From Deltaproteobacteria bacterium (GTDB lineage: Bacteria > Desulfobacterota > JAFDED01), in assembly GCA_019310535.1 (NCBI GenBank), contig JAFDED010000021.1:1-49127 (forward strand): DNA of 49,127 nt, in the 5' to 3' direction. Shown here piece after piece: positions 1 to 7,755 of this stretch. A program made the translations under genes and the position numbers. The notes under the pieces are model-generated. The model saw only the letters and a list, made by a program, of their open reading frames with translations. It did not search any database and was not told the origin of the DNA. Numbering within the stretch: the first letter of the stretch is position 1; every line of letters starts with the position of its first letter.

Positions 1-168
1 GGGCACTGGAGATATTCCGGTGTCCACTTTTTTATCCCGTCCATCCTGAATAACGGGAATTTTGCCCCTCCACACAAGCTCCCGCATGCTCCAAACGGAT
101 CGCCCAAGATATTGCGCTGATTCCTTCAGGCTGAAAAGTCTTTGTTCGGGCGCAAGCCCACGAGTCAT
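1..168 (-). CDS. Excisionase/HTH_17-like DNA-binding protein (partial, runs off left edge)
   Basis: An open frame of 56 codons starts at ATG 168 and is still open at base 1, so the C-terminus is missing. Residues 11-45 read LFSLKESAQYLGRSVWSMRE followed by LVWRGKIPVIQDGR, the pattern of the winged-helix HTH_17/excisionase family (LLTxxEvAelLgvs..TVyrlirrGkiPavriGr). Such proteins bind DNA in phage, plasmid and integrative-element excision or control. No clear Shine-Dalgarno lies before ATG 168; the frame stays open upstream to about 211 without a standard start. After residue 47 the sequence departs from the family, so a frameshift near the A-run at about 38-43 is possible. It lies downstream of, and codirectional with, the primase-helicase, across the TTGCCACT repeats, and probably belongs to the same element. 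Confidence 0.6.
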   Translation of the reverse strand, partial: MTRGLAPEQRLFSLKESAQYLGRSVWSMRELVWRGKIPVIQDGRDKKVDTGISPVP

Positions 169-202
169 CTTTTTCACCAGGGGTTGTTCCCAGTCGGGTG
201 GA

Positions 203-318
203 ATAGTGGCAATAAAAAAAACTATATATATAGGGGAATGTTGCCACTATTTTTCATCAATGATTACAACATCTTAAAAGTGGCAAGACCGGCTTTGCCA
301 CTATTAAGCCTTGCCACT
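203..318. repeat. Cluster of five TTGCCACT/AGTGGCAA repeats (iteron-like)
   Basis: The octamer TTGCCACT or its complement occurs exactly at 205-212, 241-248, 279-286, 295-302 and 311-318, with looser relatives at 334-341 (TTGACACT) and 362-371. Pairs are inverted: 203-212 with 241-250 gives 10 bp flanking an A/T-rich stretch (A-run plus TATATATATA, 214-232), and 279-286 with 295-302 gives an 8-bp stem with an 8-base loop. The cluster sits between the primase-helicase stop and the HTH gene. Iterons next to an A/T-rich segment and a replication protein gene are typical of plasmid or P4-like satellite origins; an operator array for the HTH protein is the alternative. Confidence 0.55.
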
Positions 319-369
319 TTTTTTTTCGCGTGGTTGACACTATTCGCCCTGTGTGTCATTTTTGCAACA

Positions 370-2196
370 CTATTTTGTGATTTCATACCCCTTTTTTCTC
401 CCGTCTTGTATCTCCCTGATGACCATTTTCTCGATTGCTGTTTTGATGCAATTTCTGGCCGTCCTGTCTTTACAAGACGCCGTCTCCATGATTGCGGTTT
501 TCAATATTGCCTGTGTCTCGACCTTGCCGCCCAGCTCCTCCAGGATTTCCCTGACCCTCGATGGCGGGCACATCATGTCCTCATCCGCAATGCGATGAAT
601 GAAATCCTCACCGCGCTCCAAGAACAGGGGCTTTTTCTTCGGGCCGTTCCGTATTTTAATAAAATCCAGGGAGATAAATGTCTTGTGTTCATGCGGCCTC
701 AGCTCCATGCCTATCATGGTGTCACACCAATCCCTTATCGAGGATGCGCCCCTGGCCCGCCAGGAGGAGCCCAACTCCTGGTTGGGTTTCCCGTAGTGGT
801 GGATTACGATTGATGTCGTCCTGGTCTTTCGGTTGATTTCAGTAATAGAATCGAGTACTTCCCGGATTTTGACATTATCATTTTCATTGGCGGTGTGAAG
901 GCTTGTCATCGGATCCCAAATGATAACACCCGGATGGGCCTCTTCTACTATCTTAAAGGCGGTCTCACGGGGCTTCTTCAGGCTCAGGTCAAACCTGACG
1001 GTGAAATCCGAAAAAATAAGGTTGTCCGGCAATTCGGATATCTGGAGGCCTTTCATCATCCTCGATAGTCGATATTTTTCAGTCGAGGCGGTGTTTTCAA
1101 ATTGAATTATCAGCACGCGCCTCGGTGTTGGAAGTTTCAGACCCAGCCATTCCCAGCCCATTACAAGATGGATGGCAAGCTCCGTCCGAATGAGGCTCTT
1201 GCCCACGCCGGATTCACCGGCCAAGATCATCCCGCCGCCGGCCGGGAGTATTCCATCGTCAATGACAGGGGTCTCTTCCGGGAAGTGCATATCCAGGAGT
1301 TCATTGACGGTGATGTATGGTTTTGGAGGCCTCCATATGGGCGCTTTGGTCGCAAGATCGCCCAGTAAATCGCTTGCTTTTTCGGGGCCATGCTGCTGGA
1401 TGAAGTCGTACACATCGCCTTTTTCGGGGAGCCCGGGTATGTTCACGATCTTTACCAACCGCGCCCGGCCATAAAGGGATTTGGCCACATCCAGGGCATG
1501 GCTTTGGCCGGCTTCATCATTATCGGGCAAAATGATAACCGTCTTGCCCGCCAGGGGTTCGCTGATCTTCCAATCCTTCTCATGTCTTGACCAGTTGCCC
1601 GCGCCGCCGGGTGAACATGTGGGCGTGAATCCCATTTTACTCACAGCGTTGGCGGCCTTTTCGCCTTCACAAAACCAGACGATATAAGCCTTCTGAACCT
1701 CCGGGAGACGATACAAAACCTTTCTGGTGTCCTTCGTTTCCCACGTCCAATTACCATTCCCGTCCGGTCTTCGCTGTTTGAAGTCTTTTGGATAATATCT
1801 GACTACTTCGAAAAGCAACTGTCCATCTTCTGCAAGATAAGGGTAAGTTTCAGTAATCGTTCGGGATTCCCTTTTCCTGGTCTCTATCAGCGGAATTTTA
1901 TAATAAACCGCTATCTCGTTAAGAATCTTCTGAAAATCGTGCTTGACATCGTGGTTTTTCAGTTCAGCCCAGAAAGTATAGATGTCGCCGCCCTTTGCGC
2001 AACCGAAGCACTTCCACTGTCCGGTACCCGTTTTTATAGATAATGACGGGTGCCTATCCTCATGGAGTGGACAGGTGCCCTGCATATTTCCATTTGCCGA
2101 TGCCCTTAAGTTCCTCACGTGGGGCCTGAAGAAATCTGGAAAGCGCCCCGCGAAATGGCTTTGTATTATTTTCTTATCGGCTACACGTGCTTGCAA
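370..2196 (-). CDS. CHC2 zinc-finger/TOPRIM primase fused to RepA/KaiC-type ATPase (element replication protein)
   Basis: A 608-residue multidomain replication protein. N-terminal CHC2-type zinc finger: C42, H45, C63, C66 (TCPLHEDRHPSL, WKCFGCAKGGD). TOPRIM segment at about 170-265 with FCEGEK (E177) and ILPDNDEAG (D225, D227). C-terminal RecA-fold ATPase with Walker A GESGVGKS at 327-334 and Walker B VIIWDP around 428. Proteins of this layout prime and unwind DNA for phages, satellites and integrated plasmids; the chromosomal DnaG has no such ATPase. The start is TTG 2196, chosen because AGGAG lies 6 bases upstream; it overlaps the 85-residue gene before it by 23 bases, indicating translational coupling. 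Likely acts with the TTGCCACT repeats just downstream. Confidence 0.85.
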   Translation of the reverse strand: MQARVADKKIIQSHFAGRFPDFFRPHVRNLRASANGNMQGTCPLHEDRHPSLSIKTGTGQWKCFGCAKGGDIYTFWAELKNHDVKHDFQKILNEIAVYYKIPLIETRKRESRTITETYPYLAEDGQLLFEVVRYYPKDFKQRRPDGNGNWTWETKDTRKVLYRLPEVQKAYIVWFCEGEKAANAVSKMGFTPTCSPGGAGNWSRHEKDWKISEPLAGKTVIILPDNDEAGQSHALDVAKSLYGRARLVKIVNIPGLPEKGDVYDFIQQHGPEKASDLLGDLATKAPIWRPPKPYITVNELLDMHFPEETPVIDDGILPAGGGMILAGESGVGKSLIRTELAIHLVMGWEWLGLKLPTPRRVLIIQFENTASTEKYRLSRMMKGLQISELPDNLIFSDFTVRFDLSLKKPRETAFKIVEEAHPGVIIWDPMTSLHTANENDNVKIREVLDSITEINRKTRTTSIVIHHYGKPNQELGSSWRARGASSIRDWCDTMIGMELRPHEHKTFISLDFIKIRNGPKKKPLFLERGEDFIHRIADEDMMCPPSRVREILEELGGKVETQAILKTAIMETASCKDRTARNCIKTAIEKMVIREIQDGRKKGYEITK

Positions 2197-2431
2197 AACA
2201 ATCTCCTGACTCCCTGTTGGATTGGATCGCTGCGGCCCGTGTGGTTAAATTCAGCACCGCTGCCTTGATTCTCTCGTGGTCAATGGGATGGAACCTCTTC
2301 GACCGTGCCCAAATCGTGAAACTCTTTCCACCTCGACGCCGATAATCAATGAACGCTTCGGCCTGCCGGACAAGTTCAACATCGGGGAGTTCGCCCCTTT
2401 TGCCGCACGTCATTTCTTTCATTTCGGGCAT
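2174..2431 (-). CDS. Small basic hypothetical protein of the replication module
   Basis: Eighty-five residues from ATG 2431, supported by AGGAG 9 bases upstream. The frame is open further up, but that part shadows the preceding gene. The protein is rich in Arg/Lys in the middle (VRQAEAFIDYRRRGGKSF) and ends in a short Cys-containing tail. I do not recognise a family. It overlaps the HTH-like gene at its 5' end by 13 bases and the primase gene at its 3' end by 23 bases, so the three are one operon. A small DNA-binding or copy-control function is plausible but not shown. Confidence 0.6.
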   Translation of the reverse strand: MPEMKEMTCGKRGELPDVELVRQAEAFIDYRRRGGKSFTIWARSKRFHPIDHERIKAAVLNLTTRAAAIQSNRESGDCFASTCSR

Positions 2432-2703
2432 GGTTGCTGACTCCTGTTGCACTCGACCTGTTCGGTTTCTTTTTGACTGAAGAGGTCGGGGAAGAGTTCG
2501 GCTTTGTTTTTTCCCGTGTAGTCTTCCAGGATAGTTACAAGCTCCGGTGTCGGAATGAGCCATCCTCGGATTAACAATGAGATCACTGTTGGAGTAATCT
2601 TGCGTTGTGGGTACACCTCTCTTATTTCTGCGGCCGCTCCCTGCTGTGAGCCGGCTCTTGCAATCAGGCCGGCCTTCAGAACCTTTCTAATTGGCACTGG
2701 CAT
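2419..2703 (-). CDS. Small HTH-like (Cro/XRE-type) protein
   Basis: Ninety-four residues from ATG 2703 with AAGGAG 7 bases upstream. Residues about 20-70 (AAAEIREVYPQRKITPTVIS, then a segment with IPTPELVTILEDYTGKNKAELFP) follow the spacing of a Cro/C1-type helix-turn-helix ending in the usual 'elfp' element, though without a perfect XRE signature. First gene of the primase operon, with its own leader that contains a TGCAGACA box (2724-2731) also found at the merR promoter. Probably an element-borne regulator or copy-number factor. The family assignment is by eye and weak. Confidence 0.6.
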   Translation of the reverse strand: MPVPIRKVLKAGLIARAGSQQGAAAEIREVYPQRKITPTVISLLIRGWLIPTPELVTILEDYTGKNKAELFPDLFSQKETEQVECNRSQQPCPK

Positions 2704-2723
2704 TGTTTTTCTCCTTAAGTTGA

Positions 2724-2731
2724 TGCAGACA
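2724..2731. promoter_or_regulatory. Candidate MerR operator box TGCAGACA upstream of the replication operon
   Basis: TGCAGACA, followed by CGTGCAC, lies just ahead of the ribosome binding site of the 94-residue HTH gene. The same octamer occurs in the opposite orientation in the merR leader (3312-3319), and GTGCGCAGACA occurs at about 3395-3405 upstream of the merR promoter. The shared word in both leaders suggests one regulator acts on both. Confidence 0.4.
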
Positions 2732-2755
2732 CGTGCACCATTATTATCAAAAAAA

Positions 2756-3292
2756 TTATGCTGTATGCCGGACTATTCTACTCATGATTGACGCAAGATA
2801 AAGTATCACCACCAATTTAGGGAGAGAATCGGGTGATATCAATTCTCCTGTTTTTTCATCAGCAAAATGAACACCTCCCATCCCGAACATAGCATTGAAT
2901 GCATCGAGGGGAATTACATCAACAGCCCAAAATCGTTCCCCTCCCGTTTTGATATCCTCTTCCTGTAACACCACGGCCAGAAACCATGGATTATACTCGC
3001 TGTACCTCTCTTTCAGGCGCTTACGCACCCGTTTAATGATGTCGCGAATGTCTTTATGCGATAATCCGAACTGGATATAACGTTGGATAATTCCCGCGAG
3101 TATGACATCAATAAACGAGTATCTTCTTCGATTTCCACGGCCTGTAGCATCCTCAATTTCCGGGATAAGAAGGCCCTGGTCATACCAATAGGCCAGTGTT
3201 CGCTGCGCTAAACCATAGATTTTGCGAATATCAGTGCTTGAATATGATTTACGTGCAGCGTTATCTGCAATGGGAATACGCGTCAGTTTCAT
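2756..3292 (-). CDS. MerR-family transcriptional regulator
   Basis: One hundred seventy-eight residues. Residues about 16-85 form a MerR winged helix: YSSTDIRKIYGLAQRTLAYW, then YDQGLLIPE, RGNRRRYSFIDV and GLSHKDIRDIIK. The C-terminal half has no Cys cluster or coiled coil typical of metal-sensing MerR proteins; it carries a hydrophobic segment near the end (LPKLVVILYLASIMSRIV), so the effector is unknown. A consensus promoter lies upstream at 3329-3357 and a TGCAGACA box sits between promoter and start. The stop is 53 bases before the primase operon start, on the same strand. Likely controls both itself and the replication operon. Confidence 0.8.
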   Translation of the reverse strand: MKLTRIPIADNAARKSYSSTDIRKIYGLAQRTLAYWYDQGLLIPEIEDATGRGNRRRYSFIDVILAGIIQRYIQFGLSHKDIRDIIKRVRKRLKERYSEYNPWFLAVVLQEEDIKTGGERFWAVDVIPLDAFNAMFGMGGVHFADEKTGELISPDSLPKLVVILYLASIMSRIVRHTA

Positions 3293-3311
3293 TGTTTAAA
3301 CCTCGTGGTGA

Positions 3312-3319
3312 TGTCTGCA
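3312..3319. promoter_or_regulatory. Candidate operator box TGTCTGCA in merR leader
   Basis: TGTCTGCA is the exact complement of the TGCAGACA box at 2724-2731. It lies about 10 bases downstream of the merR -10 element, in the 5' leader, a place where a bound repressor would block transcription. The autoregulation model is inference. Confidence 0.4.
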
Positions 3320-3328
3320 CCTGCATAT

Positions 3329-3357
3329 AATATAATGATCATAAAAGGCTTTGTCAA
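3329..3357 (-). promoter_or_regulatory. Sigma70-type promoter of merR
   Basis: On the minus strand, -35 TTGACA (3357-3352), 17-base spacer, -10 TATATT (3334-3329). This is a near-perfect housekeeping promoter about 35 bases before the merR start. The rest of 3358-3483 shows no coding potential. Confidence 0.75.
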
Positions 3358-3483
3358 GAGTTTTTTTCTCTCCAGAAAAATAATTTCCCTGATGTGCGCA
3401 GACAATTTACCGGAACACCGGGGCGTCTTGTGGCAAGAAAAACCGGGCCCGATCGATCTCTCCTTTTTAATTGTAAGCCGTCT

Positions 3484-4752
3484 TTAGATGAAAGATGGCC
3501 GACGAGGAACGCTTGCCAGATCTAACATCCTCTGTAATATCTGTTGAGTGTGGTAAGCATGATCGGGGTGTGTGCGCACGTCCTCTTTCATGGGTTCCAC
3601 GACCTTTGGGATCAGGATGGACCGGACAAAATACTCGAATCGCTTCTCGAAGCTCATTGGATCAGGGCAGCATCGGCGGCGATGTGATTCCAATCGGTCG
3701 CGATAGTCGATGATGGCGTTGGTCAATGAGTTCCGGAGTTGTTGCAGATGCAGCATATCCGGTTCCATAAAGAGGGCGGGCAGGGGTGATCGGCGCATCA
3801 GATCATCGGCCAAACGTTTTAACAGGGCAGGATCCGGCTCGGGCGGAGGGCCGACGTCCAGTGTATCCGCGGGCGGCGGTGGGGGCGGTTCCTCCAGCAG
3901 CTCCAGGGCTAACGTGGAACACGCTTTCCGGACATAGAGAAGACCCTCTCGCGTTTTCCCGCTCAGGCTGGAGGTAATGACAGGGTCTTCCCGAAGCAGC
4001 CGGGCCACCAGATTCCGTATTTTAATTAATGCCTTTAATCGCGCTTCGATGCGCGGTTCTGCTGCATGGCTAAGCTGAATCTCTCGATATCGTTCAAGAA
4101 GCAGAGCGGCCAATGCTGTGTATTGTTCCTTCATACTTCGTGCGCGCAACTTGGTGGAAGATGATGAGTTCGCTTCGGCGTAAATTTGTGCGCTTAATTC
4201 TTCGATCCTCCGGCGCCTTTTCCGCAGCCTTGCAATCCATTCACGTATCCGCCCGGATTCCACCATGCTCATCTCGCCAAGGATCAACTCCAGAGTTTCC
4301 ATCTCCCGCCACCACCGGTCTATCCGGGTCTTGCAATGGCCCGCGGTCCGGAGAAGATTCTCCAGGGCAATGAATAAGTCATGGGTCTCCCTGAGGGATT
4401 GTTCCAAACGTTCCGAGACCTCCACCGGTGATCCGGGAAGATACGGCGGGGTTTCTATGGCCGAATTTATCGCCGCGCCGTCGGGGAGGGCCCTTACGAT
4501 TTCATTCGCCGAGGGGGACCCCCCCTTTTCTTCTGAATATTCGGGATCAAAACCGGGGCGGGGAATGGATCGGGCTATGCTGCTCTGAAACTGCTCCACT
4601 CGCTGCATCAGGGAGACGAGGGGGTCTGATATGGATTCATCCGCGTGTGAGCGATGGGCTGGTCCGCCTCGAGGATGCTCCTGATCTTCGTTTTCAGAGT
4701 CGCTGAAATCCGGCCCGTCATGGTTGTGAGGAATTACCGAACAAGAGTGCAC
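3484..4752 (-). CDS. Orphan coiled-coil protein of unknown function
   Basis: A 422-residue soluble protein without signal peptide or membrane segments. Start GTG 4752 is supported by GGGGAGG 7 bases upstream. Layout: acidic, His/Ser/Glu-rich N-terminus (1-45), low-complexity linker (65-115), long Arg/Glu/Leu-rich helical region likely to form a coiled coil (about 115-255, including RIREWIARLRKRRRRIEEL), a proline-rich hinge with a run of prolines (288-306), and a helical C-terminal domain (307-422) with a CC pair. I recognise no enzyme motif. It stands alone between the MerR/primase module and the radical SAM gene and has its own consensus promoter, so it is expressed separately. It may be a scaffold or structural protein, but nothing in the sequence fixes a role. 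Confidence 0.7.
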   Translation of the reverse strand: MHSCSVIPHNHDGPDFSDSENEDQEHPRGGPAHRSHADESISDPLVSLMQRVEQFQSSIARSIPRPGFDPEYSEEKGGSPSANEIVRALPDGAAINSAIETPPYLPGSPVEVSERLEQSLRETHDLFIALENLLRTAGHCKTRIDRWWREMETLELILGEMSMVESGRIREWIARLRKRRRRIEELSAQIYAEANSSSSTKLRARSMKEQYTALAALLLERYREIQLSHAAEPRIEARLKALIKIRNLVARLLREDPVITSSLSGKTREGLLYVRKACSTLALELLEEPPPPPPADTLDVGPPPEPDPALLKRLADDLMRRSPLPALFMEPDMLHLQQLRNSLTNAIIDYRDRLESHRRRCCPDPMSFEKRFEYFVRSILIPKVVEPMKEDVRTHPDHAYHTQQILQRMLDLASVPRRPSFI

Positions 4753-4815
4753 GCAAAAACCTCCCCTGTTACCTGTCCAATATCGAGTCCATCTTTTTGG
4801 AATTATTTAGATTTT

Positions 4816-4844
4816 TTTATATCACGATGAGTGCGGTCTGTCAA
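4816..4844 (-). promoter_or_regulatory. Sigma70-type promoter of the coiled-coil gene
   Basis: Minus strand: TTGACA (4844-4839), 17-base spacer, TATAAA (4821-4816), about 65 bases before the GTG start at 4752. It is divergent from the promoter at 4863-4891. Confidence 0.75.
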
Positions 4845-4862
4845 CAGATTTTGAAACAGTGC

Positions 4863-4891
4863 TTGACATCTCATCGCAAGTTGGGTAAAAG
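4863..4891 (+). promoter_or_regulatory. Sigma70-type promoter of the radical SAM-STAS gene
   Basis: TTGACA at 4863-4868, 17-base spacer, TAAAAG at 4886-4891 (four of six consensus positions). It lies about 95 bases upstream of the GTG start at 4987. A purine-rich GAGAGAGGAG segment gives the ribosome binding site. Confidence 0.55.
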
Positions 4892-4986
4892 AATTACATA
4901 TACATTTAAGGGTGATCATGTTTTCTTAGGAAAATCGCCTGCCCCTGGAAACAATCTTTTACATTATAGATAGAGAGAGGAGAATC

Positions 4987-6774
4987 GTGAAAATAAAGCT
5001 TATTGATCCTGCTTTTAAAGGGGATCACCTCGAACAGGATGCCCGCGATATTAAGGCTTACTGGTTTGCCCGCCTCAGCCTGAGCACTATTGCCGCCCTG
5101 ACGCCAGAGCACCATCAGGTTAAAATCACCGATGAGAACGTCGAAGAGATCGACTTTGACGAGGACGTGGATTTGCTGGGACTGACCGGCATGACCATGC
5201 ATGCCCCTCGCGCATATGCCATCGCCGATCGCTTCCGCCAACGAGGCATTCCCGTGGTTATGGGGGGCATTCATGCATCGAGCATCCCGCAGGAGGCCCT
5301 TCAGCATGTGGACGCTGTTGTGGTGGGCGAGGCCGAGATGGTGTGGGAACAACTTCTGCAAGACGTTCAGCGCGGTGAACTTAAGCCGATTTACAAGGCC
5401 GATAAGGTCTGTTCCATGAAAAATATGCGCCATCCCCGACGGGATTTACTCAACCGCGAAGCATATTCCACTGTTAACTGTGTTCAAGCGTCCCGCGGCT
5501 GCCCGTTCGCCTGCGAGTATTGCACTGTTTCCCAGTTTTTCGGCCGGACATACCGATATCGCCCTGTGGACGAAATCGTCGAGGAAGTCCGGTCTCTGGA
5601 AGGCGATGTCTTAATGTTCGTGGACGATAACCTGGTCGGCAAGCCTGCAATGGCCCGAGAGCTATTCCGGAAGCTGATACCGCTGAACAAAAAATGGGGC
5701 AGCCAGGGAAGTCTCACCATGGCAAAAGACCGTGAACTCCTGCGTCTCATGAGCAAAAGCGGCAACTATGCCATGTTCATCGGCTTCGAATCCCTCTCGC
5801 CCGATGCGTTGGCCGCTATGAACAAATCCTGGATTCAGGTGGAGGAATTCGAGGATAACATCAAGATCATCCAGGACCATGGCATCATGATCATAGGCTC
5901 CTTCATCTTCGGGCTGGATCAGGATGACGAGGGGGTGTTCGAGAGAACGGTCCGATTTTGCGAAAAAACGGGCATAGAGCTTCCTATTTTCTTCATTCTC
6001 ACGCCTATTGTGGGGACTCCTCTCTTCAAAAGGCTGGAATCGGAGGGGAGGATATTGCATCGGCAGTGGGAAAAGTATAATGGCGGAAACGTGGTTTTCC
6101 AGCCCAAGCTGATGTCAGAGGATACACTGCAGGAAGGCTATAATTGGGGTTACCACGAGATTTACTCCAGGCTGTCCATGTTCAAGCGGATCGTGCTTAA
6201 TCCGTTCCCTCTTAATCGATTGGTTCCCAACTTGGGGCTTAATCTTGCCTTCAGGAGAATGGTGATGAGAGCTCCGAACGGCACCATCACCGAGCTCTCC
6301 AGGATTCTTCACAAACTTAATATTTCTCTGCCCGTTAAAAACCCAAAAAATCTGATCCCGACCCTGGCCGACATTTCCATGGAGAGAGGCCAAAAGCTCT
6401 GGCAGGAAGCCAGCCGGGAATATCTTCGGATTCGAGCCACCAGCGACCAGCGCTTCCGGTCCCTGGTGATCAGGCTGGAAGGCTCCATGGACCTGCAAGC
6501 TGCCCGAACATTTATGTCGAGGATGATGCTGGCAATCCAAACGGGCTTACCGCGGGTAGTCATCGATTTCAAGGGAATCACCCACCTTTCTCCCCGGGCC
6601 ATCCAGCACCTGGTATCAGAAATTTATGACTGGATTGCGAACTCCCCGTGCAACGTTCAATTCATCAATCTCAAGGACAAACTGGCCCGCATGCCGAGCA
6701 ATGCTGTCAACCTCTTGGGCCGCATAGAGATGTTTGAGGATGATGAAGCCAACACGAGACTTGTTGACAAATGA
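4987..6774 (+). CDS. B12-binding radical SAM protein with C-terminal STAS domain
   Basis: Five hundred ninety-five residues, start GTG 4987 after GAGAGGAG. N-terminal B12-binding Rossmann-like domain (about 1-140: LLGLTGMTMHAPRAYAIAD, VVMGGIHAS, VVVGEAE), then a radical SAM core with GCPFACEYC (C172, C176, C179 for the 4Fe-4S cluster) to about residue 390, then a linker. Residues about 491-585 (SLVIRLEGSMDLQAARTFM, PRVVIDFKGITHLSPRAIQH, VQFINLKDKLARM) have the strand-helix pattern and DFxGxTxLSxxAI core of STAS domains, usually found in anti-sigma antagonists and anion transporters. B12-dependent radical SAM enzymes commonly methylate or rearrange unactivated carbons; the substrate is unknown. 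The STAS assignment is by eye. Monocistronic, with its own promoter and terminator. Confidence 0.85.
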   Translation: MKIKLIDPAFKGDHLEQDARDIKAYWFARLSLSTIAALTPEHHQVKITDENVEEIDFDEDVDLLGLTGMTMHAPRAYAIADRFRQRGIPVVMGGIHASSIPQEALQHVDAVVVGEAEMVWEQLLQDVQRGELKPIYKADKVCSMKNMRHPRRDLLNREAYSTVNCVQASRGCPFACEYCTVSQFFGRTYRYRPVDEIVEEVRSLEGDVLMFVDDNLVGKPAMARELFRKLIPLNKKWGSQGSLTMAKDRELLRLMSKSGNYAMFIGFESLSPDALAAMNKSWIQVEEFEDNIKIIQDHGIMIIGSFIFGLDQDDEGVFERTVRFCEKTGIELPIFFILTPIVGTPLFKRLESEGRILHRQWEKYNGGNVVFQPKLMSEDTLQEGYNWGYHEIYSRLSMFKRIVLNPFPLNRLVPNLGLNLAFRRMVMRAPNGTITELSRILHKLNISLPVKNPKNLIPTLADISMERGQKLWQEASREYLRIRATSDQRFRSLVIRLEGSMDLQAARTFMSRMMLAIQTGLPRVVIDFKGITHLSPRAIQHLVSEIYDWIANSPCNVQFINLKDKLARMPSNAVNLLGRIEMFEDDEANTRLVDK

Positions 6775-6832
6775 TTGTGATGCGGGATTTGGGGTGATCG
6801 ATTTGTAATCTATGGGGAAGTCTCTAAGAATA

Positions 6833-6865
6833 GGCCGGGTGAAACACACCGGCCGTTTTATTTTT
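6833..6865 (+). terminator. Rho-independent terminator after the radical SAM gene
   Basis: GGCCGGGTG, AAA loop, CACACCGGCC form a stem with one bulged A (6833-6854), followed by GTTTTATTTTT. It lies between two convergent genes; the T-run is on the plus strand, so it mainly serves the radical SAM gene. Confidence 0.8.
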
Positions 6866-6882
6866 CGGTTGCCGAACATGGA

Positions 6883-7755
6883 TTAGATGACATCGGCGAA
6901 TCCTTTTCTAGTCTTGCTGAACCACCAGAACCCGAACACAGCCACAGCAAAAGATGCCGCCAGCAAGATTAAGTACCATGTCCAGTCCGGTGGAAGCCCC
7001 TCAAGTATGCACCGACGAAAATCTTCCACTGTGTTGCTCATGGGATTCATGCGGATATACACCTGGAGATCCTTCGGCACTATTCGCATGGGGTAAAATA
7101 TGGGTGTCAGCAGCATCCAGGCAGTCAGTAGTATCCCCATGAGGTTGTTCAGATCCCTGATGAAAACGCCGAGACTGGACAGGAGCCAGGAGAGTCCCAC
7201 CGTGAAGAGCAACACCGGGATATAAACGACAGGCAGATAGACAACGGTCCACTGAAGCTTCTGCATTACCAGCAGTACAATGAAAAGTATGACCAGGCTG
7301 AACAGGCTGCGGATCACCGAAGCGAGAAGGACGGTGATGGGAAGCAGGTGTAAAGGAAAGACCACCTTCTTGACAAGGTGCGGTGAGTTCAGGATCAACG
7401 CCGATGCCCTTCCAAGCGGCTCGCTCAGCAACATCCAGGGGATTATGCCACAAAACATATAGAGGGCGTAATCGAACGGGGTCTCGTTGGGAACCCCCAT
7501 TCTTACGCGCAAGATCTTTGCAAACACCAAGGTGTAAACCAGCAAGAGAAAAAACGGCTGGATGAAGGACCACCACATGTCCAATAATGATCCCTTATAT
7601 TGGCTGACCACATCGCGCCACGTTAACTGGAAAATGATATTGCGATTATGCCATAAGTGACGGATTATCCGGACAGGATTCAGAGAGAGTCCAGTCTCTC
7701 TTCCTTCAGGAGAAAGCACGGAACAATATTCGAGCATCTCTTTTGGTTGAGACAT
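6883..7755 (-). CDS. ABC-2 type permease for polysaccharide/O-antigen export (Wzm-like)
   Basis: Two hundred ninety residues from ATG 7755 with AAGGAG 5 bases upstream. A cytosolic N-terminus with the family's WRDVVSQYKGSLLDMWW amphipathic segment leads into about six membrane helices (FLLLVYTLVFAKIL, YMFCGIIPWMLLSEPLG, then several Leu/Val-rich segments) and a typical PIFYPMRIVP re-entrant region. This matches Wzm/KpsM/RfbD permeases that export lipid-linked polysaccharide with a separate ATPase (Wzt). No ATPase or glycan gene is adjacent on either side: the downstream neighbour is convergent, the upstream one divergent. The partner must be elsewhere, or this is an isolated remnant of a cell-surface locus. 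The reading frame is intact. Confidence 0.9.
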   Translation of the reverse strand: MSQPKEMLEYCSVLSPEGRETGLSLNPVRIIRHLWHNRNIIFQLTWRDVVSQYKGSLLDMWWSFIQPFFLLLVYTLVFAKILRVRMGVPNETPFDYALYMFCGIIPWMLLSEPLGRASALILNSPHLVKKVVFPLHLLPITVLLASVIRSLFSLVILFIVLLVMQKLQWTVVYLPVVYIPVLLFTVGLSWLLSSLGVFIRDLNNLMGILLTAWMLLTPIFYPMRIVPKDLQVYIRMNPMSNTVEDFRRCILEGLPPDWTWYLILLAASFAVAVFGFWWFSKTRKGFADVI

